Below, one piece after another: positions 46,901-56,583 of a stretch of DNA of 64,000 nt (the first letter of the stretch is position 1; each line of letters opens with the position of its first letter). This stretch comes from Lytechinus variegatus (taxonomy: Eukaryota > Echinodermata > Echinoidea > Temnopleuroida > Toxopneustidae). The stretch spans positions 31,471,292-31,535,291 of the forward strand of contig NC_054753.1 in assembly GCF_018143015.1 (NCBI RefSeq). Direction: 5' to 3'. The translations under genes were made by a program, and so were the position numbers. A model generated the notes under the pieces. The model was given only the letters and a program-made list of their open reading frames with translations, ran no database searches and was not told the DNA's origin.

Positions 46901-49900
46901 CCCTTAGTTTTCATTTTAAAATATTTGTATAGACGTTTCTTCTGGTACGAAAATGTACATACATTGCAATCAACATTGCAATATAAAATCTTCGACTAAC
47001 AAATAACGTACAAACTTAACAGTAAAATCAGGAAACCAAAAAATAGCCAATAGTAGATATTGACTTATAAATCACTCCAGCGAATATAAGCAGTCCTAGC
47101 CTAGTTTTATTTTTCTGAATTGAAGATTAAGAAGATAAAGTAAGAAGTGAAAAAATGGAGAACAAAGAAAGGAGTAAAGACATCCCTACACAAACCCACA
47201 TCCTCACTCTTCATAACATCCCTTCTCCCTTCCTACCAGAGCATCCCCCCACTTCTGCATTATGACTTTTAAAAGCTTAAGAAACTACAGACAGCCAATG
47301 ACGAAACAGAACTCTTTTCATATCATTTTTTTAATCATTATATTGCTAGCATAGTTATGATCATGTCTTTTATCTTTAAGATTGTATAGATTACTCGTGT
47401 ACACACATATCTTTCTATTTATTTTTTATTGTTTGCTTGTAAATATAACAGTTCTAATTAGCTTCTTTTCTGGACCCCATGGAAGACCAGCAGTGTCGTG
47501 CCTGTCACAGCTGAATATGGGTTATCCAGCCGATTCCATTTTGTTGTTTCTCTCACTCTTAGATATGTATGTATTTGTCTTTTTCAATGTATTCTGGATC
47601 GGAAAAATAAATACTATACTATACTATACTTCCTTTTAAAGGATGTTAGTATTTATGTTTAGTTAGTTTACTCCAACGATGTTGTAGGACGAAGCCTGTT
47701 CATCGATCAAAGTAGAAATTTCTATTGTTGCTCTCCTTCAGACAAAATTAGATGCGCTAGAGAATTAGCAAGTGAAAAGACTTAATACCAAAAATTGACA
47801 TGCTGGTTCTCCCCTCATACATTTTGTACATAGTTTTTGTGGCTCAACTTACCCCAGAAGGTGGCTCAAACTTACCCCATATATGGGGCAAGTTGTGCCA
47901 TTTGACATCGTTTTTTTCAAAGGTCACGATGACTTTAAGTGTGGGGATAGAAAGATATATATAGGTGGAAAATATTTCAGAAGAATTAAATTTCAAGGCA
48001 AGGTACTTATTTCGACAAGATTGTTAATCATACCAATTCTAACATACAAAAAGCAAAAACTGTCACAACTTACCCCACCTTCCCCTATTCATGGAAAGGC
48101 CCCAGTCCGAATGTGCAATGAAGTGGAAATGGTTTTTAAAAGACACTCTGTTAACTTTAATACTAGACTTGCCGATACGTTGGACGTCGTTTTACAAAAG
48201 CCTTCTCTCGAATGTTAAGAGTTGTTTTAAATATGCTGGTGGCTTGTTTTGGAATAGCCTTCCATCTGATATTCAAATGCGAATTCTCTTGAAGTTTTTA
48301 AACGTATGTATAAATGCCATTATTTTAAAGATGTCGTTTAATGAAATGATATGTTTTTTTTTCTTATTGACCGACCTTCTTTTATTTCCTTCTCCCCCCT
48401 CCCCCCTCTTTCTCTTACCTTCCTCTCTCGTCTTTCTTCTTTCTTTTATCCTGTTCTTCTTTTAGGTCAGACCACTTATAAATCTTTTTATATTGTGAGC
48501 CATTGTAGTTTACTACTTTTTAGAAATAATTTTTATGCATTGTATATATTTTGTGTGTGTTGTCAGGACCATGATGTAAAACAGCCTCGGCTGATCATGT
48601 TTTATCCTTATCCTGACTAAACATGTTACAATAAAATAAATAAAAATAAAAAAAATAATTTTTGAATAATGTTGGTACACTCTTTGCTTGACTTGATCAT
48701 CAAGTCAAGCAAAGAGTGTACCAACATTATTCAAAAATTATTTTTTTTATTGTCTTGATCTTCCTCATTTCCTCTCAGAAAGATATGTTCTCTTTGATAT
48801 CTGTAAGTCCAAAGTCCCCGTAAATTTATTTATTTTGAACTTTTTGCTCCTGTCAGGTAAACAATATATTTTTAGATGTCGATGCAACGAAAGAAAACCT
48901 ACTCTCTCCCACTTCTATCATTTGAAACTGTTGAACATGCTATAGCGCAAAAGCATGTTGGCAAGTGGGCCACCATTTTGAATATCGTATAGAGGCGATA
49001 AAAGCAGAAAGCTGTTTTTCATAGGCCAAGTGCCTAATTATTTTGTGTTTTGTTGTAAACAAACAGGGCCCTGTCTTACAAAGAGTTGCGATTTATCCGA
49101 TCAAGCACAACTATGGACGGCCAGCCACGTCAACATCTCAATGCAAATTAGGTCAATTCTAGATAGGATATATAATTATTCTCTCATACATCATCCTCTT
49201 GGAGATTCAGTGTGATTTCTTTTTGTTTACTAAGGACATTGTGCAAATTTCTTGTAGAAAACTTATGTTATGGATGATTTTCTATACAGTTGAGATTGAT
49301 TTGATCAATCGTAACTCATTGTAAGACGGGTCCCTGATGTCTATGTTATTTTGTTTTATATGTTAGACATAATATGCCAACGTCATTTCAATCTTACTAT
49401 GTGATCCGTTATATCATGGATGTTTTGTTATCTTCATAGCCGTACGCAGACATTTTTCGCTGGGGGAAGGCAGCATGGCATGCGTAAACTTTTTCGAAAA
49501 AACTCAAAAGCGAGGGAGCGCTTTTGTCTTTTTAAAGTGGAATCAAAGGATTTCTTGCATTCTTTTGTTGAATTTTGTGAAAATTTTCAGTAAAAAAATG
49601 CAAGTTTTCAAAATTTCGGGGGGGGGGGGCAACTGCACCCTGCTGCATTCGGCCATGGTTATGTTTACAATGGATGAAGATCAATAAAACATAAATTAAA
49701 ACATAGTGGAAAAACGACTCCACCATTTACCCGAAATCATGAGCCTCCCATTTTTTCTTTTTGAGAGTTTATTCGAATTTAGGGCTATGTATTTCTACTA
49801 TATTCAACTAGTGTTTCTTTAACCTCTTGGTTATTTGTATTCTTTCAACTTTGAAATACTAAACAATACAAACACTTGAAAATAAAAGACGATATTATTA

Positions 49901-50369
49901 TGTTTCTACTTCGTTTTTCCAAAATGAGCATAAATCACTGAAAACAGACCAAAGTTATGTAAATCCTGAAATAATACCATGTAACTATAGTACCATTCTG
50001 AATTGGGATTTTCTGGGTTTACTTTTCAAATTACATATACTAAGTCTTGGTCTGAAAAAAATTATATTATTTCATGACCTTTACACATAATCATGCTTTT
50101 CGTTGTTGTTTTACCCCCCCCCCCCCCGATCTATTTAGGCAATCGACATAACAATGCACCGAGATATTGACATGAACTATAGAACGGTTGGCCTGATTCC
50201 TGCTGGATACGTAAGCAAAGCCAACGGACCAATCATACGCGCTCTTTGTATGGGGGCTGACTCCTATTGGACGAAACCGAGAATAACGTCAAGCGAGATT
50301 CGTCGTCGGGGAATCGGAATTTCTACCCGTATTTGTGTTTTCTTTATCTGCTTCAATTTGAGTTTCTAA
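43871..50369 (+). CDS. BRICHOS-domain type II membrane pro-protein (5 exons)
   Basis: Exons 43871-43903, 44265-44429, 45834-45983, 46421-46543 and 50139-50369 all join in phase 0 to a 233-residue protein; the first exon is the least certain. Residues 1-16 are a short cytosolic tail, 17-39 a hydrophobic segment (ISSIIVSIIVTVGVIVATA) without a signal-peptide cleavage pattern, then a luminal linker and a BRICHOS domain (about 85-201). Visible BRICHOS hallmarks are the conserved Asp in STIVIDYNR (D113) and the cysteine pair C129 (RHSCYASSL) and C194 (IRALCMGADSYW), 64 residues apart. N107 (NST) is a potential glycosylation site. After the domain comes IRRR then a 19-residue tail with CVFFIC. Known BRICHOS proteins (ITM2B, pro-SP-C, chondromodulin, annelid antimicrobial precursors) chaperone a beta-prone peptide; function here is inferred. 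Confidence 0.75.
44019..44212 (+). repeat. About 190-nt polypurine tract in BRICHOS intron 1
   Basis: Nearly pure A/G sequence made of GAA, GGA and GAAAA units from 44019 to 44200, ending 50-60 bp before exon 2. Potential triplex (H-DNA) former. The Lys/Glu-rich ORF across it is low-complexity. Confidence 0.9.
44265..44429 (+). CDS. BRICHOS gene exon 2: membrane segment
   Basis: Acceptor TTCTTCTCAG|CCA, donor AAG|GTAAAT, 165 nt. Encodes PAKLHAISSIIVSIIVTVGV and on through the hydrophobic helix to a Cys-containing luminal stretch (GRCSNSCMITDGG). Confidence 0.75.
45036..45766. mobile_element. MITE with ~40-bp inverted termini in BRICHOS intron 2, hosting a second MITE
   Basis: CATAAAGCTGTTCGTAAGAT near 45056 and the inverted AATTTACGAACAGCTTTATG near 45733, plus GAGCGAC/GTCGCTC pairs, define the ends. 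A nested inverted-repeat element lies inside at about 45187-45722. Confidence 0.75.
45187..45722. mobile_element. Nested fold-back MITE
   Basis: AAGTCCATCCCAGAAAAAGT at the left is inverted at the right as TTTTTGTTTGGGTGGACTTG; AAGAAAGTTATGACATTTTA recurs inverted as AAAATGTCATAACTTTCTTA. Only AT-rich loop between. Confidence 0.75.
45834..45983 (+). CDS. BRICHOS gene exon 3: start of BRICHOS domain
   Basis: Acceptor TATATAG|GCT, donor AGG|GTAAGG, 150 nt. Encodes the beta-rich lead-in MQTTWYDYSSNTLQAE and the conserved STIVIDYNR block. Confidence 0.8.
46421..46543 (+). CDS. BRICHOS gene exon 4: first conserved Cys
   Basis: Acceptor TTTTTTTCAG|GAA, donor CAG|GTAAAG, 123 nt. Encodes EVIFISIPDRHSCYASSL and a polar linker; the position of Cys and the preceding I-P-D match the BRICHOS pattern. 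Confidence 0.8.
46544..47383. other. Start of BRICHOS intron 4
   Basis: AT-rich intron; no exon or element ends recognised. Confidence 0.5.
47384..47635 (+). mobile_element. LINE 3' tail with ATACT pentanucleotide repeat
   Basis: GGACCCCATGGAAGACCAGC with GTGTCGTGCCTGTCACAGC, then AT-rich sequence ending ...AAATAAATACTATACTATAC, a short tandem tail as used by CR1-type LINEs. Coding part absent. Confidence 0.55.
47835..48086. mobile_element. Small repeat with AACTTACCCC motifs
   Basis: CTCAACTTACCCCAGAAGG, GGGGCAAGTTGTGCC and CACAACTTACCCCACCTTCC form direct and inverted copies at the ends. No ORF of its own. Confidence 0.5.
48090..48644 (+). mobile_element. CR1-like LINE 3' fragment (family B, copy 2)
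   Basis: The reading frames give VFKRHSVNFNTRLADTLDVV, then SCFKYAGGLFWNSLPSDIQ and NSLEVFKRMYKCHYFKD after frameshifts: the C-terminal signature of a LINE polymerase. The 3' UTR shares TCAGGACCATGATGTAAAAC with the minus-strand copy at 35.95 kb and ends in AAATAAATAAAA. Confidence 0.75.
48645..48751. repeat. Perfect 107-bp palindrome (53-bp arms, 1-nt centre)
   Basis: 48645-48697 is the exact reverse complement of 48699-48751 around C at 48698 (centre GACTTGATCATCAAGTC). It starts in the A-rich tail of the LINE. No mismatch was found on manual comparison. Confidence 0.9.
49064..49336. mobile_element. MITE with CTTACAAAGAGTTGCGATT termini
   Basis: AGGGCCCTGTCTTACAAAGA at the left is inverted as CATTGTAAGACGGGTCCCT at the right, with GAGTTGCGATT/AATCGTAACTC just inside. 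No coding. Confidence 0.8.
49435..49665. repeat. Dispersed poly-G-containing repeat in BRICHOS intron 4
   Basis: Starts around CCGTACGCAGACATTTTTCG and ends with a poly-G tract plus CAACTGCACCCTGCTGC. No coding; boundaries approximate. Confidence 0.4.
50139..50369 (+). CDS. BRICHOS gene terminal exon: second Cys and C-terminal peptide
   Basis: Acceptor ATCTATTTAG|GCA (preceded by a 14-16 base poly-C tract), phase 0, stop TAA at 50367-50369. Encodes NYRTVGLIPAGYV, IIRALCMGADSYW with the second BRICHOS Cys, then the tail after IRRR. Confidence 0.8.
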   Translation, partial: AIDITMHRDIDMNYRTVGLIPAGYVSKANGPIIRALCMGADSYWTKPRITSSEIRRRGIGISTRICVFFICFNLSF

Positions 50370-50407
50370 TTTCTTTCTTTTATTTCCTTTGGAGAAATTT
50401 AAACGTA

Positions 50408-50413
50408 AATAAA
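50408..50413 (+). terminator. Candidate polyadenylation signal of the BRICHOS gene
   Basis: AATAAA lies 39 nt after the stop codon at 50369. The downstream sequence is G-rich (GGGGCCGGCGGGGGAGGGG) within 25-35 nt. Confidence 0.5.
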
Positions 50414-50429
50414 AGAAGGAAGAAAATGG

Positions 50430-51749
50430 GAGAGGGGCCGGCGGGGGAGGGGGTCAGGAATTGGAAATTAGAAAACTGTAATGCAATACCACAAACGGTC
50501 CTACACAGACCTACATAAAACAATTATAACGTCTGCACGTATTTACAAACTTAATTTACTGTAAACTATTGGATAATGTTAATTTAGCAAGTGCAAAGTT
50601 ACGTTTATATACCTTTAATAATTCATATTGACTCTTGATAATTGAGAATAGAAAGTTATTACTATCACATATTTTGGAGAAATAATGTGTTCATAGAAAT
50701 ACGGGCATTGGAATATTACTTATTTTTAATGTCCTTTATTTTCAGAAAAAAATTACTACTTTGTCAGTGCAGACTTTCTTACCAAATTTACTTTTGAAAA
50801 TTGAATTACAAAGGACAATTTGCAATTATAAATGCCTCACTCTCGTTATTGCTTTCGACATCTGATAATCTAGAGTCGTTGTATCCGGTATACAATTTCA
50901 TTTTCTTCGAATGTAACTATTAATTATGTAATATCACCTTTCCGATAGAAACCCTCGCAAATAGAAACAAGCCCATTGTCTCTATTCCAGACAAGTGGGA
51001 ATTCCCTGGTTATTAAATCTTGTGATTTATCAAGGGTTCCATGACATTTGCTCTGGCGACAATTGCTCTGCTCTAAATTCCTCACACTGATCGAATACTT
51101 CAACCCTGGGTTTAACATTATACCCTACACTAAACCCAACCCTGTAAACATAACTAAACCCTGTTACAACCATTACTCTACATCTTATAAGAAACTAAGC
51201 GAGGAGCAATTATTATCGCAGGAGCAGTTTGAAATGGGTGCGATGGAGCAAGATGGAGACAGGAAGCATTTTGAAAATACTTCTACCAATGAAGTTCTAT
51301 TTGATCATTATTGTTATAAGCTACAAACTATTAATTTTATTGCTTAATACTCTGTAATGGTTTAGAATAAGCATTGTGAACTCAATGATCAATGAAGAAT
51401 GCTACATATCTGATCAATAAATCAAACTGACCCCCAATCATAGAGACATATCTCAGTGTTTACAGGCTTTACAGATCATTTTTACAATTATCTACATGAA
51501 CTCATAGAAAGAAAATAAAAGTTTCAAGGAAGATTGCAATCAAAGTCACTACTGGTCCGATTCGGAATCAGTTTTATGATGCTCGCTCGTTTTAGGAAAG
51601 TTTCTGATGAGTTGTAGAATAGCATTTTAAGGAATTTAGAAGATATGACATTTAAAATAAAAATTAAAAATGCAATAACTGTTATTCTCTGACGGATTAT
51701 CGCCAAACTTTCACTTCTATCCCTATTGTAAAGAATACAGTATCCTTAA
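50430..51749. other. Intergenic DNA with one unexplained ORF
   Basis: Mostly AT-rich. The + ORF 51048-51347 has a hydrophilic segment (KKLSEEQLLSQEQFEMGAME) with coding-like composition, but no splice context or family resemblance was recognised. AACCCTAAACCC-like direct repeats sit at its start. Confidence 0.3.
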
Positions 51750-52735
51750 GGTGTGTTCCACAGTGTGCTCACAGTGTGGAGGACAATGTGAAATCATCTT
51801 CACACTGTGAAATATGAACATTTCAACAGTGCGAATCACATATTCATATAGTCGACCATGTGAACACGCTGTATACAGTCACAATGTCCAGGTGTCCACA
51901 GTGTGAAAATATCTTCTCACTGTTAAATTTAAGCATTTTAACACAGTGTGAATAATATTTTCACACACTCTTAAAAGGATGGTCCAGGCTGAAAATATTT
52001 ATATCTTAATACATAGAATTCACTGAGCAAAATGCCGAAAATTTCATCAAAATTGGATAACAAATAATAAAGTTATTGAAGTTTAAAGTTTAGCAATATT
52101 TTGTGAAAACAGTCGTCATGAATATTCATTAGATGGGCTGATGATGTCACATCTCCACTTTCTGTTTTCTTATGTTATTACATTGAATCACAATTTTTTC
52201 ATTATTTCATAATTGTGTAAATAATATGTCTCCCTTATAATGAAACAAGTTGCAGCAATAAATATCTAATGCACTAAATCAGTTGTCAATCCAATTTTTT
52301 TTAGTTTTTGGAGGAAAAAAATGAATAAACCTAATTTTAATGTAATACAAAAGAACAAGTGGAGATGTGACATCATCAGCCCACCTAATGAATATTCATG
52401 ACGACTGTTTTCACAAAATTTTGCTAAACTGTAGAATTCAATAACTTTGTTATTTGTTGTCCGATTTTGATGAATTTTTTCGGAAATTTGCTCAGTGAAT
52501 TCACTCTATTCATTAAGCTATACATACTTTCAACCCGGACCATCCCTTTAAAAATGTTGGGAGACGTACTCTTGGTAGTTTTCAACCAATACTGTATAGT
52601 TTTCACCCACAGCACACATTATTGGTTTAAATCTACCCGGCATTGGATAAAGTTTTAACCAATCGCTGTGTGAACAGTATGTTACCCAACATTTTATAAG
52701 AGTGTATAGTCAACTATGTGAACACACTGTGATCA
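51750..52735. mobile_element. CACAGTGTG-rich element interrupted by a family C MITE
   Basis: Many direct and inverted CACAGTGTG/CACACTGTG motifs occur at 51750-51970 and again at 52665-52745, flanking the inserted 51975-52552 element. Confidence 0.5.
51975..52552. mobile_element. Palindromic MITE family C, copy 2
   Basis: AAGGATGGTCCAGGCTGAAA at the left and TTCAACCCGGACCATCCCTT at the right. Arms of about 200 bp repeat TTTCATCAAAATTGGA and GAATATTCATTAGATGGGC inversely. Centre landmarks match copy 1 at 38820-40500. Confidence 0.85.
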
Positions 52736-53425
52736 TTGTGTGTGATACTGTATTCATTCCAGTAAGGATGCTTCTTGAATTAAAAAAAATGTTTTTATAA
52801 CTTGAAATCAGGGTGAAATAAAGGGCAAGTACCCAACATAAGAAAAAGTTGAGTTATACATAGAGAACTGTCAATAAGACAGTGACAATTTCATCAAAAT
52901 TGGATGTGGAATGAAAAAAAAGTTATGACATTTTAAAATTTTCGCTTATTTTTCACAAAACATTTATACACAACACTGCAAGTGAGAGAGTTGATGATGT
53001 TACTGATATACTATTTAATTCTCTTGTATCAAATTGATGAAATTATTCCATATTTCACTTGTATTAACGAGAAGGATGAGAGATACGGAAGAGATGATAG
53101 AGGGAGAGCGAGAGAGAGAGGGAGGAGGGGGGGGGGGAGAAGAAAGGCCATACCATGCCGAGAGCCTGCAACATCTTGATTCATCTTGATTCATCTTTAA
53201 TCTTCAATCAAAATAAAAAGAAAAACATTTGCTTTTACCTATATAAGCAATGTTATAAGAGGTCCGTTATTGTTTGAATATTTTTTTTTTCTGTTTATGA
53301 TTGTGACCTCAGTGCTTAAACGGTTCACAACATGTTTAACTACTGTATTATCTTAAATATTAAAAGAACATCTTTAAGGGGCCCACTATAATTCTGTACA
53401 TCTCTCTCTCCCAAAATAATTTCAG
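52736..53425. other. AT-rich DNA with a purine tract
   Basis: No gene recognised. A GAGA/GGGA-rich stretch at about 53090-53142 is the only notable feature. Confidence 0.35.
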
Positions 53426-53707
53426 GTGCACCTCCCGAGTATCTTAATCAAGAGATTCAAGTTTCAAATTTTATCGATCAAAACCAACAAACATTGGATG
53501 GTTCTCATTTTGACAAACACTTTTATTAACAATTACAGTCAAACACAATTAAATATCAATCACATACACAGATATAAATGGGAAACTGAATGGGGGATGT
53601 CAACACTGATCATTGGTAATAACCGTCTCTCAGTAAAGATGTCAGTGGATATGTATGATTCTTTCTTGTATGCATTACCTGAAAGGGAAAATGAAAGTTT
53701 TTTATGA
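53426..53707 (+). CDS. Possible unrecognised terminal exon
   Basis: An acceptor-like AATAATTTCAG precedes a frame open for 93 codons from 53426 to a TGA at 53705, beginning VHLPSILIKRF. It contains YKWETEWGMSTLIIGNNRLS near the end, and phase 0 would fit the neighbouring BRICHOS exons. A second frame from the same acceptor (APPEYLNQEIQVSNFIDQNQ) is open for about 34 codons. I do not recognise either product, and in sequence this AT-rich chance is possible. Confidence 0.2.
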   Translation: MHLPSILIKRFKFQILSIKTNKHWMVLILTNTFINNYSQTQLNINHIHRYKWETEWGMSTLIIGNNRLSVKMSVDMYDSFLYALPERENESFL

Positions 53708-54641
53708 GAGTGTAGTTGCGTGCCGAGAGCAGAATATTAATGATGGAAAGGAATTGATGACTTAATCACCGACAGTGAAAGTGATACACTCATTCCCGAG
53801 GTGATTTCAATTTATCTTACCATAGCGAAAGATAAATTGGTTAAGTTGATTTGATTGGCGGATATATACTTTACTTGTTTTAAAAATTGTGCATTTGTTA
53901 TCATAATAATTTGTATGAAACGGGGCCCTAGTAATCTAATGAATAGGCCAACATAAGAGAATAATTTGTTTGCTTGTCCTAAATTATGTTTGTTGAGAGA
54001 ATATCTTACATCTTTTATTTGCATATGGGCGACTCCACGTTCAATCACATTACACTTTTACGTGTCTTTTCTAATACTTGGTTCCGTCAGTTTTACAGGG
54101 GTGAGTCTTTCTGTCAAGTTTATACTATCAGTTCATCTTGACAACCAATGCTTTAAAACAATACATACAGAAAGGTGTGTACATTGTGGACGACGTCCCC
54201 AAATTCGGTCAGTCGTATTACACAAAAAGGACATGGAAAAAAGTGACTGATTACTTTTTAATAGTTCTTTCAGATATCAAATCACTTTTAGCGATATCAA
54301 TACCTGCAAAACATAACTCACATAATTATAGAAGTCTCAAATAAGACATTTGAATTTGGGAAGAAAAATTTAGTTTCTTTTGTAGATAGAAAAACTCTGG
54401 TCAGTCGCATTACACCGGCACCACAAATTTGACATTTTAACCCTTCCCACAACTTACATTTGAAATTTTTCTTTTAATATGATGTCATATGATGACCTTC
54501 AGATTATCCGACTGAAAACATTACAAAACAAACAGTTTCTATAAAATTGAAATTGATAGAAAAAGAGTTTTAATTTATTTCAATTTTTGTAGAAAACTGT
54601 TTTGTTCGTTTTGGGCCTACACACACACACACACATATATA
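53708..54641. other. AT-rich DNA without recognised feature
   Basis: Overlapping + ORFs of 94 and 68 codons at 53966-54344 have no recognised family or splice support. Confidence 0.35.
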
Positions 54642-55920
54642 CAGTGCGCGTATAAAAAAAAGTTTACACTTTGAAAAAGCCATCAACATCGTTTTTCTTC
54701 ATGATTATACAGTGCGTTTAAAAAAAAGTTACCACCTTCAAAAAGACCTGGGAATTAAAAAATATACATCATGTGGGTAATCTTTTCACATATATTCTTG
54801 GGTTTGGGTCTCATCTATCCAATGAAAGTAAAAGTTTTGACAGAATGTTATCCTTAAGTGAGCACTGTTCATTTTTGTAAAGCTCGCAAAAATCTGTTTG
54901 CGCAGAAATGCCCATTTTCACGCTGTGTCAAGGGGAAAGGGCGAAATCAAACTTACCCTGCAAAACATTTCTCATACATTTCCCTTGCACTTTTAGTCAA
55001 CTGAAATAAAATGGATAGATTCAAGCATTTTCTAACGATTTTGCCACCCAAATTTAAATTTCAACACTCAGAAGGCACAACCTAAACCCTTTCTGTGCCA
55101 GCTGGATCTGAGGACATAACTGAATCTGAACAAAAGTTTCTCTGAGACATCTCCAGCATTTTTTCACTAAGTTTTTATCATTTAAAGTGAGTTTACATTT
55201 CTTGTTTTCATTTAATACTTGTATCTCCACACTTTTCCAAGCTTGACAATGATTAACAAAATGAAAATAAAGCCATTTCATGTATATCACAGCTCAGTGT
55301 AAAGCAAATATCGTCACGATGGCCTCGGTGTGTGGGGGAGTGGGGTGGGGCGCAATACACTCTTTGAAGTGTTTTGGGCTAGGAAACAAGTTAAAATATG
55401 TAAAAGATATCTTTAAATCAATTTTACTAGCTATATTACACGTGTTCTTCATGATTAAGGTCTACTTTTATTCGTCTAACTATTTCAGACTTCTGCGCAA
55501 ATCATTTTTCACTAACTTTTCAAAAGTAAGTGATGCTCACTCAAGCGGAAATATTTTTCGATAGTTATATCGTCATTTGCTTAAATGGATCTGTACCAAT
55601 GTTAAAATGTAGAAAAACCTTCAGGATATTACAAATGTATACTTTTACAGGATTTTTTCAAAGTGTAAATTTTTTTGATACGCACTGTATATGTATACTG
55701 TATATAGCCTACATGTATATATGGGCCTCATCAATCTAAGGAAAATAAGATTTTTGACAGAATGTCCATTTTTGTAAAGCTCGCAGAAATCTCTGCGCAG
55801 AAATGCTCGTTTTTACGCTGTGTAAAGGGGAAAGGGCGAAATCAAACTTACCCTGCGAAACATTTCTCATACATTTTCTTTGCACTTTTAGTTAATTGAA
55901 ATAAAACGGATACATTTGAT
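54642..55920. mobile_element. Nested mariner-like palindromic MITEs
   Basis: A first end CAGTGCGCGTATAAAAAAAA at 54642 is interrupted by a complete TA-flanked element at 54710-55687. That element has ends CAGTGCGTTTAAAAAAAAGT and TTTTTTGATACGCACTG. Beyond it, sequence related to the inner element's interior resumes at 55750-55915 (AGCTCGCAGAAATCTCTGCG and GGGCGAAATCAAACTTACCC occur in both). Outer and inner are therefore related copies. Confidence 0.75.
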
Positions 55921-55922
55921 AA

Positions 55923-55990
55923 GAGCGGTGTTGGCTCAGTCGGTAACGCGTCTGCCCGTCGAACCAAAGATCGTGGGTTCGTGTCTATGG
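55923..55990 (+). mobile_element. tRNA-like head of a SINE
   Basis: TTGGCTCAGTCGGTAACGCG contains an A-box and GTGGGTTCGTGTC a decayed B-box at normal tRNA spacing. There is no proper acceptor stem closure, so this is a SINE fragment and not a functional tRNA. Confidence 0.6.
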
Positions 55991-56014
55991 AAGCAGGAAA
56001 GCGTCAAAAACATG

Positions 56015-56340
56015 GATATACGTCGTGTCGTAATTCAATTTACGACGTAAATAATTACGTCGTGTAGCAATTCGAATTAGCCTACTACACGACGTAAACT
56101 AATTTAATGTCATGACGTTAAATGAATTAGTGTCGCTACATCAAATAATTAAGGTTTAGTAATTCGAATTACTATACACGACGTAAATAATTACGTAGTG
56201 TAGTAATTCCAATTACTACACTACCTAAAGAATTACGTCGTGTAGTAAATAATTACTACACGACGTAATTCCGAATTACTGCTCAACGATTTAACGTCAT
56301 GACGTTAAATGAATTAGTGTAGTGACGTTAAATCAACCAA
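56015..56340. repeat. Cluster of short ACGT-centred palindromes
   Basis: TTACGTCGTGTAG and its reverse complement CTACACGACGTAA recur about seven times in alternating orientation, interspersed with AATTCGAATT. GTCATGACGTTAAATGAATT occurs twice (about 56110 and 56297). The whole 325 bp can fold on itself at many scales. Confidence 0.85.
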
Positions 56341-56583
56341 TGAGACCGTTCGTTATATGATCGCAATGCGAAGAGCTGAGACTACAGAGTTCCTCGTCAC
56401 TTCATGTACAGAGAGAGCGGCAGTCAGGAGTGAAATCCGAACATGCTTTTGCAGTCGCGTTGTTTATGATAGTTTTTTTTTTAAAAATAAATTATTAACT
56501 AAATGAATAGAATGACAGACAAAATCAAAATAAACAGATACTTATAATGGAAAGACAAATTGAAGTTTGATGGATTGATACAC

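Noticed and set aside
53966-54344. 94- and 68-codon + ORFs
   Set aside because: Overlapping different frames in AT-rich DNA, no splice signals or recognised motif.
55923-55990. Functional tRNA gene
   Set aside because: A- and B-box are present but B-box is decayed and the acceptor stem does not close; better explained as a SINE head.
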